Shown here: in pieces, positions 1-7,441 of the stretch
Position numbering within the stretch: position 1 is the first letter of the stretch
Layout: each line of letters starts with the position of its first letter
Assembly: GCF_002482975.1 (NCBI RefSeq)
Contig: NZ_DLHA01000028.1
Location: 62,001-126,000 of the forward strand
Source: Flavobacterium sp. UBA7680
GTDB lineage: Bacteria; Bacteroidota; Bacteroidia; Flavobacteriales; Flavobacteriaceae
Reading direction: 5' to 3'
DNA: 64,000 bases
Translations under genes and position numbers: made by a program
The notes under the pieces: model-generated
Told to the model about the DNA's origin: nothing
What the model saw: only the letters and a program-made list of their open reading frames with translations
Databases searched by the model: none

Positions 1-1
1 T

Positions 2-190
2 TTAGACGTAATGATGGCTAAACGAAAAATGTCATTAAATGAACTTTCAGAAAAAGTTGATTTGACCTTATCTAATCTTTCCATATTAAAAACGGGCAAA
101 GCAAAAGCCGTTCGTTTTAGCACACTCGAAGCAATCTGCAAAGTTCTGGAATGCCAGCCCGGAGATATTTTAGAGTTTGTCGAAGAATAA
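2..190 (+). CDS. Cro/C1-type helix-turn-helix regulator, 3' part
   Basis: The C-terminal 62 residues of a small DNA-binding regulator whose start lies before the window. The visible part runs from LDVMMAKRKMSLNEL through a helix-turn-helix (SEKVDLTLSNLSILKTGK) to the ending PGDILEFVEE. This matches the short, about 68-residue, single-domain XRE-like proteins common in Firmicutes and Bacteroidetes, which have no sensor domain. A hairpin terminator follows within 35 bases, so it does not read into the next gene. Target and partner genes are not visible; a companion DUF2975 membrane protein often precedes such genes but would lie outside the window. Confidence 0.8.
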   Translation, partial: LDVMMAKRKMSLNELSEKVDLTLSNLSILKTGKAKAVRFSTLEAICKVLECQPGDILEFVEE

Positions 191-222
191 GGTATTAGAA
201 TATTATTCGTAATTTCGTATTA

Positions 223-250
223 AAGAGAACTTTAGGTTCTCTTTTTTGAT
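223..250 (+). terminator. Hairpin terminator after the XRE gene
   Basis: An AGAGAAC / GTTCTCT stem with a short loop is followed by a run of six T. It separates the XRE gene from the oxidoreductase gene at 276. Confidence 0.7.
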
Positions 251-275
251 TCAATAACTTTCTAAAACCATCAAA

Positions 276-872
276 ATGAATATCTTAATCGTATACAGTC
301 ATCCGAGCAAAAAGTCCTATACATTTCAGGTTTTAGAACAATTAAAATCTGCTATAGCAAAACAAAACTGGAATTTTGAAGTTTCAGATTTATACGCTTC
401 CAATTTTCAAAGCGATATGTCTGAAGAAGAATATGAAAGAGAAGGATTTGTAAAACTCAATCTTCCCATTCCTAAAGACGTTTTAGCAGAACAGCAAAAA
501 ATCGAAAAAGCCGATTGTATTATTTTTCTATATCCCGTTTGGTGGAGCGATTGCCCCGCAAAACTAAAAGGCTGGTTCGACCGCGTTTTTTCGGTTGGAT
601 ATGCTTACGGACAAATCCACGATTTCCCGAAAATGAAAATAATTCCGTTTGGACTTGTAATCTGCACCGCCGGACATCCAAATACTTTTTTAACCGAAAT
701 TAAAATGGCGCAAAGTATGGAAACCATAATGCTCGAAGATCGTTTGGGAAAACGCTTTGAAAATAAAGAAATGCTGATTCTGGGCGGAACTTTAGAGTTG
801 GAAAATGTTATGGAAAATCATTTTTTACAAATTCAAAAAGCCGTTGAAAAAATTAAAAGTTATATTGCCTAA
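276..872 (+). CDS. Flavodoxin-fold NAD(P)H-dependent quinone oxidoreductase (NQO1/KefF-like)
   Basis: A predicted cytoplasmic flavoprotein that reduces quinones or electrophiles with NAD(P)H. The first strand and phosphate loop read MNILIVYSHPSKKSYT (residues 1-16). The family signature FLYPVWWSDCPAKLKGWFDR at about residues 88-107 contains the Pxx(W)...P..LKGW(F/I)D flavin-binding segment of the NQO1, MdaB and KefF group. At 198 residues it has the usual length. An NTF2-like gene follows 36 bases downstream and may be co-transcribed. Physiological substrate unknown; the family detoxifies quinones and glutathione adducts. Confidence 0.85.
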   Translation: MNILIVYSHPSKKSYTFQVLEQLKSAIAKQNWNFEVSDLYASNFQSDMSEEEYEREGFVKLNLPIPKDVLAEQQKIEKADCIIFLYPVWWSDCPAKLKGWFDRVFSVGYAYGQIHDFPKMKIIPFGLVICTAGHPNTFLTEIKMAQSMETIMLEDRLGKRFENKEMLILGGTLELENVMENHFLQIQKAVEKIKSYIA

Positions 873-908
873 AAAATAGAAACTCATATTATAAAACAAT
901 CCCAAATA

Positions 909-1247
909 ATGACAATAGAAGAAATAATGGACATACAAATGTCTGCTTTTAACAATAGATCCATACAACAAATGATGCCTTTGTACAGTGATGATATTAA
1001 AGTTTATAATTTTCAGGATCTTACATTAGTAATAAACGGCAAAAAAGAATGCGAAGAAATGTTTGTCAACCTTTTTAAACAATCGCCAAATTTGAATGCC
1101 GAAATAATAAAATCCATCTTTTTTGATAATAAAGTAATACTCCACGAATATGTTTCTGGTCGAAATGGCGATGATACTAAAAAAGAGCAAGTTGTTATTT
1201 TTGAGATAACAAATCAAAAAATAAGCAGAATGGATATCATGAGATAA
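909..1247 (+). CDS. NTF2-like (SnoaL-type) protein
   Basis: A 112-residue alpha+beta-barrel protein of the nuclear transport factor 2 superfamily. It has the typical N-terminal helix (EEIMDIQMSAFNNRSIQQMM), then an 'LYSDDIKVYNF' strand, an insertion carrying NGKKECEEMF and a final strand pair ending in FEITNQKISRMDIM. Members range from ketosteroid isomerase-like enzymes to ligand-binding proteins, and no catalytic Asp/His pair can be assigned with confidence. It lies just after the quinone oxidoreductase gene. A second, unrelated-looking NTF2 protein is at 6984. Confidence 0.7.
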   Translation: MTIEEIMDIQMSAFNNRSIQQMMPLYSDDIKVYNFQDLTLVINGKKECEEMFVNLFKQSPNLNAEIIKSIFFDNKVILHEYVSGRNGDDTKKEQVVIFEITNQKISRMDIMR

Positions 1248-1283
1248 TAAAGCATTTTTTAATTTTTTAAACTAACTAATAAA

Positions 1284-2135
1284 ATGAAATTATTCAATTT
1301 TCTAAAAAGTAAACCCGCAAATACAAAAGAAGAAAGACTGGAAAATTATCCAGAAATGTTGAATTGCAAATTATTATTTATTGATCAACCAAAAGTAGAT
1401 GCCGATAAAATTTTAGACGAATTAAAAAAACATTTTGATAATGTTGAAAATATCAGTCAGGATAAATCTTATATATTTCAATTTCCCGAATTTAAAATTG
1501 AACTTGAAGATGCAACACTTCCTGCTCAATGTTTAATTGCTGTTCCTGATGATAATAAATTTGATGTAGAAATTCCTGATGTTGCTTTTCAGCAAAACTG
1601 GCATTGGAGTGAGGCAAATGAAATTGTAGAAAAATGTAATTATGAAATCTTAATTACAGATTTTATGTCAAGAAATTTACCTCATAAGGAAAGAGTAAAT
1701 CTATACATGACTTTTTTAACCGCAGTAACCAAAGTAACGCAGCCAAATGCAATTTATTCCTTTCATGGAGAAAAAATAGTAGATCCGGTTCAATTAATTG
1801 AAAATTGGGAAAGCGGGCAAAAACCAATTCTCGACGTACTTTGCAATATAAGATTATACAATATATCCGATTCTGAAAATAATGAATTGATAATGGACAG
1901 CGTTGGGCTTCACTCTTTTGGACTTCCGGATTTTCAAATTCAATTCTCAGGATTTGAAGCCAATGATATAGCAAATCTTCTTTGGAACTATGTGTATTAT
2001 GTTTTCGAATATGGTGATATTATAGAAAACGGAAATACTTTAGAAGGAATTGAAAGCGGCTCGAAATGGAAATGCCAAAGAGAAATTTCAACACTTTCAC
2101 CAGAAAGAGTCGTTATTAATGTTTTGCCTAGTTAA
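1284..2135 (+). CDS. DUF4261 domain protein
   Basis: A 283-residue, predicted soluble protein with no signal peptide or membrane segment. The central stretch (YEILITDFMSRNLPHKERV, then YMTFLTAVTKVTQP) and the C-terminal part (DSVGLHSFGLPDFQIQF) match my memory of the DUF4261 family. That family is scattered in bacteria and often near immunity-type or SUKH-like genes; its function is unknown. It begins 36 bases after the NTF2-like gene in the same direction. Nothing in the sequence points to an enzyme activity. Confidence 0.65.
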   Translation: MKLFNFLKSKPANTKEERLENYPEMLNCKLLFIDQPKVDADKILDELKKHFDNVENISQDKSYIFQFPEFKIELEDATLPAQCLIAVPDDNKFDVEIPDVAFQQNWHWSEANEIVEKCNYEILITDFMSRNLPHKERVNLYMTFLTAVTKVTQPNAIYSFHGEKIVDPVQLIENWESGQKPILDVLCNIRLYNISDSENNELIMDSVGLHSFGLPDFQIQFSGFEANDIANLLWNYVYYVFEYGDIIENGNTLEGIESGSKWKCQREISTLSPERVVINVLPS

Positions 2136-2233
2136 TTTAACTTGTCCGAAATACACCTCACAATTGTCTTATTAAAACCTAACTTATTGATTTTTAAAGA
2201 ATAAATTTGATATACAACTTAAAAACCATAAAA

Positions 2234-2719
2234 ATGAGTGCATCAGATTTTACCACAGCAATATTAGTCAATCAATCTCCGGAGGAAGTTTTTAATGCCG
2301 TTACAAACGTGCGCGGATGGTGGTCAGAAGAAATTGAAGGAAATACAGCCAAACAAAATGATGAATTTAATTATCATTATGAAGATATTCACCGTTGCAA
2401 AATTAAATTGACAGAAGTAATTCCGAATCAAAAAATTGTCTGGCTGGTTGAAGAAAACTATTTCAAATTTACCGAAGACAAAACCGAATGGACAGGAACA
2501 AAACCAACTTTTGAAATCACAGAAAAAGACGGAAAAACAGAACTTCGTTTTACCCATTTTGGCTTAACTTCAGAATACGAATGCTTCGAAATCTGCCGTG
2601 ATGCCTGGACAAACTACATTCAAAACAGTCTTAAAAAACTAATCGAAACTGGAAAAGGAGAACCAAACGCAACCGGAAAACCCCAAACCGAAAACGAAAA
2701 GAAATTATCTCAAAATTAA
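2234..2719 (+). CDS. SRPBCC (START/AHSA1-like) domain protein
   Basis: A 161-residue hydrophobic-cavity protein of the Bet v1/AHSA1 superfamily. It starts MSASDFTTAILVNQSPEEVF, the usual opening strand and 'SPEEVF' helix of the fold, followed by NVRGWWSEEI and the terminal long helix around DAWTNYIQNSLKKL. The ATG at 2234 is preferred over an in-frame TTG at 2207 because family members begin right at the first strand and the ATG follows an A-rich leader. Likely binds a small hydrophobic ligand; the ligand is unknown. A second SRPBCC protein is encoded at 16529. Confidence 0.75.
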   Translation: MSASDFTTAILVNQSPEEVFNAVTNVRGWWSEEIEGNTAKQNDEFNYHYEDIHRCKIKLTEVIPNQKIVWLVEENYFKFTEDKTEWTGTKPTFEITEKDGKTELRFTHFGLTSEYECFEICRDAWTNYIQNSLKKLIETGKGEPNATGKPQTENEKKLSQN

Positions 2720-2732
2720 GGGATTTATTTGG

Positions 2733-2918
2733 CCCACGGATTTTACGGATGAAACGGTTTTTCGCTGGTTATTTTTATGCCACAGATTAAAAGGATTAAA
2801 ATGATTTAAAAATATGCTGTAAAAATCTGTTTAACCCTTTTAATCTGTGGCAAAAAAAATTAAAACGATGTAAAAAAAGCAACCAGCGAAAACCCGTTTC
2901 ATCCGTAAAACCCGTGGG
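2733..2918. repeat. Nested inverted repeat
   Basis: An outer pair of roughly 40-base arms (CCCACGGATTTTACGGATG on the left, CATCCGTAAAACCCGTGGG on the right) surrounds an inner pair (TGCCACAGATTAAAAGG and CCCTTTTAATCTGTGGCA). No gene lies here. The inner word recurs at 23893, 38686 and 47239, so this is a dispersed family rather than a local terminator. The rest of the 305-base gap holds only this structure and the palindrome at 2987. Confidence 0.8.
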
Positions 2919-2986
2919 CAAAAAAGCAAAACCTTAGCAACTTTTTCAGCTACAACAATAGTAGATTTGGCTACACTCCTCTTTTT

Positions 2987-3010
2987 GATGTTACGCAACT
3001 TTGTAACATC
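2987..3010. promoter_or_regulatory. Operator-like palindrome before the NmrA gene
   Basis: GATGTTAC and its exact complement GTAACATC are separated by eight bases (GCAACTTT) and lie 15 bases before the ATG at 3025. The spacer and right arm also contain a near -7 element (CAACTTTG). The position fits an operator for a dimeric repressor or activator of the oxidoreductase gene; the AraC protein at 3934 is one candidate binder. This is inference from symmetry and position. Confidence 0.45.
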
Positions 3011-3024
3011 AAAATTTAGAACTT

Positions 3025-3921
3025 ATGAAAATTATAATTACAGGTTCTCTAGGGAACATCAGCAAGCCTTTGGCAAAAGAATTAATTCAAAAAGGACATT
3101 CCGTTACCGTAATTGCCAGCAGTAACGAAAGAACACAAGAAATCGAAACCTTAGGCGCAAAAGCAGCCATTGGATCAGTAGAAGATGTAGATTTTTTGGC
3201 TCAAACATTTACAGGCGCAGACGCCATTTACTGCATGATTCCGCGTGCTAATTATTTTGATCCAAATTTAGATTTAGATGCTTTTACACGCAAAATTGGA
3301 AACGCTTATGCCCAAGCAATTAAACAATCTGGTGTAAAACGAGTTGTTTTCTTAAGCAGTATTGGCGCACATTTAAAAGAAAAATCAGGAATTATTCAGC
3401 GTTACAATGAAATCGAAGCCGTTTTAAATCAGCTTTCAGACGTTTCCATTACGTTTATGCGTCCAACTTCCTTTTATTACAATTTACTCTCTTACATTCC
3501 TGCGATTAAAAATCAGGGTTTTATTTCAACAAATTATGGTGCCGATGAATTAGTTCCGTGGGTTTCTCCAAATGATATTGCCGAAGCAATTGCCGAAGAG
3601 CTTACAACTCCGCTTGACGGAAAAAAAGTTCGTTATGTAGCAAGCGAAGAATTAAATGGCCACGAAACTGCTAAAATTTTGGGTTCAGCAATTGGAAAAC
3701 CAGATTTAAAATGGCAGTTTATAAGCGATGAAGAAGTCCTAAACGGATTAATTTCGGTAGGAATGCAGCCAAAAATTGCAGCAGGTTTGGTCGAAATGTA
3801 CGCTGCACTTTATAGCGGTTTATTGGGCGAAGATTATTATAAAAACAAACCGGCAGTTTTAGGAAAAACAAAGCTGGCAGAATATGCAAAAGAATTTGCA
3901 GCAATATATAATCAAAAATAG
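3025..3921 (+). CDS. NmrA/SDR-type NAD(P)-binding oxidoreductase
   Basis: A 298-residue atypical short-chain dehydrogenase. The N-terminus shows the Rossmann start MKIIITGSLGNISKPLAKEL with a G-x-x-G-x-x pattern, followed by the acidic or adenine-binding region near residue 55 (GSVEDVDFLAQTFTGADAIY) and FLSSIGAH at about residue 112. The active-site tyrosine of classical SDRs is not evident, as in NmrA and QOR2-like proteins that act as redox sensors or quinone reductases. It is followed after 12 bases by an AraC regulator on the same strand, so the two probably form a unit. Confidence 0.8.
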   Translation: MKIIITGSLGNISKPLAKELIQKGHSVTVIASSNERTQEIETLGAKAAIGSVEDVDFLAQTFTGADAIYCMIPRANYFDPNLDLDAFTRKIGNAYAQAIKQSGVKRVVFLSSIGAHLKEKSGIIQRYNEIEAVLNQLSDVSITFMRPTSFYYNLLSYIPAIKNQGFISTNYGADELVPWVSPNDIAEAIAEELTTPLDGKKVRYVASEELNGHETAKILGSAIGKPDLKWQFISDEEVLNGLISVGMQPKIAAGLVEMYAALYSGLLGEDYYKNKPAVLGKTKLAEYAKEFAAIYNQK

Positions 3922-3933
3922 GTAATTTAGGCT

Positions 3934-4848
3934 ATGGCAAATCAACAACCACATCGAATAAAAAGTATCAGCGAATTTCATGAGTTTAGAGATTTGCCAA
4001 AGCCTGAACATCCGCTTGTAAGCGTATATAATTTTGAAGATTTAAAATTTCTAAACGAACAAGAACCTAAAAGCCTTATTCTTGATTTTTACTCCATTGC
4101 ATTAAAAAGAAATGCAAACGCCGTAATGCGATACGGACAGCAGGAATATGATTTTAAAGAAGGCGTTTTATTGTTTATTGCGCCCGGTCAGGTTTTTTCT
4201 ATTGAAGGAAATTCAGAATTGAAACATACAGGATATTCCTTACTCGTTCATCCGGATTTTTTATGGAATACACCGCTTGCGCAAAAAATGAAGCAATACG
4301 AATATTTTGGATATTCGGTTTACGAAGCGCTCCATCTTTCTGATAAAGAAGAAAAAATGATTATCGATATCATGAAAAATATTCAGCAGGAATACCAATC
4401 TAATATTGATAAATTCAGTCAGGATGTTATTATAGCACAAATAGAACTGCTTCTAACCTATTCTGAACGTTTTTATAACCGTCAATTCATAACCCGAAAA
4501 ATAAGTAATCATGAGATTCTGGCTCGTTTAGAAAAATTGCTGGAAGAACATTTTAATGATGATTCCTTATCAAAAAAAGGTTTGCCAACAGTTCAGTTTA
4601 TTGCCGAAAATCTAAACGTTTCTCCCAATTATTTAAGCGGATTACTAAAACATCTTACCGGACAAAGTACACAGCAGCATATTCACGATAAACTAATCGA
4701 AAAAGCAAAAGAAAAACTTTCGACCACAAATTTATCTGTAAGCGAAATTGCCTATGAATTAGGCTTTGAACATCAGCAGTCTTTCAGCAAATTATTCAAA
4801 ACAAAAACAAACGTTTCGCCTTTAGAATTCAGGCAGTCTTTCAATTAA
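3934..4848 (+). CDS. AraC-family transcriptional regulator
   Basis: A 304-residue regulator with an N-terminal cupin-like sensing region (about residues 20-170) and a C-terminal pair of helix-turn-helix motifs. The second HTH reads LSVSEIAYELGFEHQQSFSK and is followed by the consensus FKTKTNVSPLEFR. The first is FIAENLNVSPNYLSGLLKHL. It sits directly after the NmrA-type gene, with an operator-like palindrome upstream of that gene, so it may regulate the pair. Such regulator/oxidoreductase pairs are frequent in Bacteroidetes. Confidence 0.85.
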   Translation: MANQQPHRIKSISEFHEFRDLPKPEHPLVSVYNFEDLKFLNEQEPKSLILDFYSIALKRNANAVMRYGQQEYDFKEGVLLFIAPGQVFSIEGNSELKHTGYSLLVHPDFLWNTPLAQKMKQYEYFGYSVYEALHLSDKEEKMIIDIMKNIQQEYQSNIDKFSQDVIIAQIELLLTYSERFYNRQFITRKISNHEILARLEKLLEEHFNDDSLSKKGLPTVQFIAENLNVSPNYLSGLLKHLTGQSTQQHIHDKLIEKAKEKLSTTNLSVSEIAYELGFEHQQSFSKLFKTKTNVSPLEFRQSFN

Positions 4849-4906
4849 AAAAAATCGGGCAAAAGACGCATAATTTTCCTATATTCGTAACAATAAAATC
4901 AAAATT

Positions 4907-5323
4907 ATGAACCCCGTTTTAAGGAATACTTTGGCTGTTATTGCCGGAATTATTATTGGAAGTATTGTGAATATGAGTATTATTCTAATCAGTAACTCTA
5001 TTATTCCACCGCCAGATGGAGTTGACAATACAACGATGGAAGGTTTGCAGAAAACCATGCATTTATTTGAAGTTCAGCATTTTATTTTTCCATTTCTGGC
5101 TCACGCAATCGGAACATTTGCAGGAGCAGTTACAACGGCTTTAATCGCTGTTAATCATAAAAAGAAATTGTCCTTAGTAATTGGAGCTTTCTTTTTACTG
5201 GGCGGAATTGTAAGCGTTTGTTCCCTGCCATCGCCAATGTGGTTTACATTTGTAGATTTGGTTTTTGCTTATATTCCAACTGCTTATTTGGCTTTGAGAT
5301 TAGTTTGTAAAAAACAATCCTAA
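4907..5323 (+). CDS. Small membrane protein, unrecognised
   Basis: A 138-residue protein with four likely membrane helices: about residues 8-30 (TLAVIAGIIIGSIVNMSIIL), 58-84, 90-110 and 115-133. A short periplasmic loop with IPPPDGVDNTTMEGLQKTM lies between helices 1 and 2. No known transporter signature is seen. Its stop codon is followed immediately by another hypothetical gene. Similar four-helix proteins of about 140 residues are common as unannotated genes in flavobacteria. Confidence 0.65.
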   Translation: MNPVLRNTLAVIAGIIIGSIVNMSIILISNSIIPPPDGVDNTTMEGLQKTMHLFEVQHFIFPFLAHAIGTFAGAVTTALIAVNHKKKLSLVIGAFFLLGGIVSVCSLPSPMWFTFVDLVFAYIPTAYLALRLVCKKQS

Positions 5324-5367
5324 TGCCTAATTTGGCTGCAAATTACCTTAAATACCACCGTTATTTT

Positions 5368-5985
5368 ATGATCTCAAGATTACTTTTATTCTTTTCAATA
5401 CTAACCATTAGTATTGGAAACGCTCAAATGAATCATTCATTAATAGTTTTAAAATCTGGAGATTCTTTAAATGGTTTCGGAAAATTAAAATTCGATAGTT
5501 TTAAATATAAAAATTACGCAGGAACTGATAAACGTGAAATTGATTTTTCGCAAATCAAACTCGTAAAAATTAAAAAATCGGATACTCTTACAGAAGTCTA
5601 TAAATTTTTTCAAACTACAAACAGTGACAAATTTGTTGCTGTTTTAGAAGTAGTTTCAGGAAATAATGTAGAACTTTATTGTACTTATTCCAGTTATCCC
5701 GGAATGGGTACTGGAATGAATGTAGGAATGAGCGGCGGAGGAATAGGCATGGGAATAGGAATGTCAGTAGATAACACCGCAACCTATTATTTTGCTAAAA
5801 GACCTTCTGAAGAAAAACTGACAGCATTAGGCAATTACAATCCTTTGTCCTCTACTTTAAGGGAAAATGTCTTAAAATATTTTTCAGATTGTAAAGCAGT
5901 CACTGATAAAGTTGAAAATAAAGATTTTAGAATGAGAAGCGGCTTAGAACAAGTTGCGGCTTTTTATAATGAAAATTGTAATTAA
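5368..5985 (+). CDS. Secreted or periplasmic hypothetical protein with Gly/Met-rich tract
   Basis: A 205-residue protein with a clear signal peptide (MISRLLLFFSILTISIGNAQ), which decides the start at 5368. An upstream ATG at 5323 overlaps the preceding stop and would add a 15-residue non-hydrophobic leader. The mature part begins with a beta-rich region (LIVLKSGDSLNGFGKLKFDS). It also carries an unusual low-complexity run near residues 122-150 in which Gly and Met alternate (GMGTGMNVGMSGGGIGMGIG). The function is unknown. Confidence 0.6.
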   Translation: MISRLLLFFSILTISIGNAQMNHSLIVLKSGDSLNGFGKLKFDSFKYKNYAGTDKREIDFSQIKLVKIKKSDTLTEVYKFFQTTNSDKFVAVLEVVSGNNVELYCTYSSYPGMGTGMNVGMSGGGIGMGIGMSVDNTATYYFAKRPSEEKLTALGNYNPLSSTLRENVLKYFSDCKAVTDKVENKDFRMRSGLEQVAAFYNENCN

Positions 5986-5992
5986 GAATAAA

Positions 5993-6208
5993 ATGAGCGA
6001 GAAACTACCCAAACAAAAACCGGCAAAAATGTGTTACGAACATATTGGCGGAAAACTGGGTCAACTGCTCGCTGTAACTTTTGCTGAAAAAGGATGGATC
6101 GCCAGGAAAAATCCCGCCGACAAACACTTTTATATTACCGATTTAGGTGAAAAAGAATTCACAAAATTAGGCATCGATATAACACAGATAAAACCTGAAG
6201 ATTTATAA
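5993..6208 (+). CDS. Small winged-helix-like protein (often annotated ArsR-family)
   Basis: A 71-residue protein. The ATG at 5993 is preferred over 5954, which would overlap the previous gene and add a 13-residue tail before MSEKLPKQKPAKMCYEHIGG. The core LGQLLAVTFAEKGWIARKNP and DKHFYITDLGEKEFTKLGID look like the last helix and wing of a winged-helix fold. The 'Y-I-T-x-x-G-x-x-x-x' ending is typical of the C-terminal part of ArsR-like and PadR-like proteins. No metal-binding Cys cluster is present. It may be a stand-alone helper rather than a full repressor. Confidence 0.55.
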   Translation: MSEKLPKQKPAKMCYEHIGGKLGQLLAVTFAEKGWIARKNPADKHFYITDLGEKEFTKLGIDITQIKPEDL

Positions 6209-6220
6209 TCTTATAAAACA

Positions 6221-6901
6221 ATGAAAAAAATTGGTCTCGTAGGCGGTATCAGCTGGGTATCGACTATTGATTACTATAAACTAATCAACGAAGGCGTTAA
6301 TAGAAAATTAGGCGGACTGCAGTTTGCGGAATGTCTCATTTACTCTGTAAACTTTGGCGATATCCAAGAAAAAACATGGCAAAATTCGTTTGATATTTTA
6401 CTAAAGGCATGTTTAAGTTTGAAAAAAAGCGATGTTGAGGCTATAGTATTATGTGCTAATACCGCACATCTTTATGCAGATCAATTAGAGAAAGAAACCG
6501 GACTACCTCTAATACACATAGGAACCGAGACATCAAAAGCAATTACGCAAAAAAAACTTTCTACAGTGGGGCTTCTGGGAACTTCATTTACAATGGAAAT
6601 GGATTTTTATAAAGACAAATTAAAAAGTTTTGGAATAAATGTTCTTGTTCCTGAAAATCAAGAAACTAGAGATTACATACAATACGTTTTGAAAGAAGAA
6701 TTAGGTAGAGGAATTATAAATCCGGATTCAAAACAAAACTATATTAAAATCACAAACGAATTAATTATGCGCGGTGCCGAAGGCATTATTTTGGGCTGTA
6801 CTGAAATTCCAATGCTTATCGATCAATCCCATTTTTCAGTTCCTGTATTTGATACCACAAAAATACATGCTGAAGCTATTGTTAATTTCATGCTGTCATA
6901 G
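6221..6901 (+). CDS. Aspartate/glutamate racemase family protein
   Basis: A 226-residue cofactor-independent amino-acid racemase of the Asp/Glu racemase superfamily. It opens MKKIGLVGGISWVSTIDYYK, as aspartate racemase-like YgeA proteins do. The two catalytic cysteines expected in the family are in VLCANTAH (about residue 86) and LGCTEIP (about residue 193). It follows the small winged-helix gene by 12 bases. The substrate could be Asp, Glu or another amino acid; YgeA-type enzymes have broad specificity. Confidence 0.85.
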   Translation: MKKIGLVGGISWVSTIDYYKLINEGVNRKLGGLQFAECLIYSVNFGDIQEKTWQNSFDILLKACLSLKKSDVEAIVLCANTAHLYADQLEKETGLPLIHIGTETSKAITQKKLSTVGLLGTSFTMEMDFYKDKLKSFGINVLVPENQETRDYIQYVLKEELGRGIINPDSKQNYIKITNELIMRGAEGIILGCTEIPMLIDQSHFSVPVFDTTKIHAEAIVNFMLS

Positions 6902-6983
6902 AAATCAAGTAATATAATACGTTTTATTTGCTTTTTAAGAACGTAATTTTCATAACTTAGTTTGCTGTTTAATCCTCTAGATT

Positions 6984-7352
6984 ATGACTAAGAAAGAAAT
7001 CGTAGAAAACTTCTTAAAACTTGCTGCAAGCGGACATCCGCATGAAGCTTTTAGGCTTTATGTGGGCAAAAATTTCAAACATCATAACATTCATTTTAAA
7101 GGAGATGCCCAGACTTTGATGCTGGCAATGGAAGAATCGGCAAGAACAAATCCAAATAAAATTTTTAAAATCCATCATATAATCGCCGATCATGATTTGG
7201 TCGCTGTACATTCGCATTTAAAACAAAATTCAAGCGATTTAGGATTTGTTGTAGTTCATATTTTCAAATTCGAATCAGACAAAATTATCGAACTCTGGGA
7301 TTTAGGACAGCCAATTCCGGGTGATATGGTTAATGAGAATGGGATGTTTTGA
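6984..7352 (+). CDS. NTF2-like (SnoaL-type) protein
   Basis: A 122-residue protein of the SnoaL/NTF2 superfamily. It has the helix EIVENFLKLAASGHPHEAFR, then the strand motif NFKHHNIHFKGDAQTLMLAM and the paired strands HDLVAVHSHLK, VVHIFKFESDKIIELWDLGQ. That last line is the characteristic C-terminal end of SnoaL-like proteins. Conserved His residues (H31-H34 and H67-type positions) resemble those of polyketide-cyclase relatives, but no reaction can be assigned. Confidence 0.75.
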   Translation: MTKKEIVENFLKLAASGHPHEAFRLYVGKNFKHHNIHFKGDAQTLMLAMEESARTNPNKIFKIHHIIADHDLVAVHSHLKQNSSDLGFVVVHIFKFESDKIIELWDLGQPIPGDMVNENGMF

Positions 7353-7377
7353 ATTAATGGTGAATTGTTAATTATTA

Positions 7378-7440
7378 ACTGAGTCGAAAACTGAAAACTG
7401 AGACTGAGACTGAAAACTAAAAAAAAATCGAGACTAAAAA
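7378..7440. repeat. Simple degenerate repeat (CTGAAAACTGAGACTGAGA type)
   Basis: A string of GAAAACTGAAAACTGAGACT units runs directly up to the ATG of the hydrolase at 7442. The same pattern occupies 10146-10193, directly before the ATG of a GNAT gene. It codes for nothing and no promoter can be seen inside it. Confidence 0.6.
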
Positions 7441-7441
7441 A

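Noticed and set aside
2207..2233. TTG start for the SRPBCC gene
   Set aside because: The family begins at the first strand, matching the ATG at 2234.
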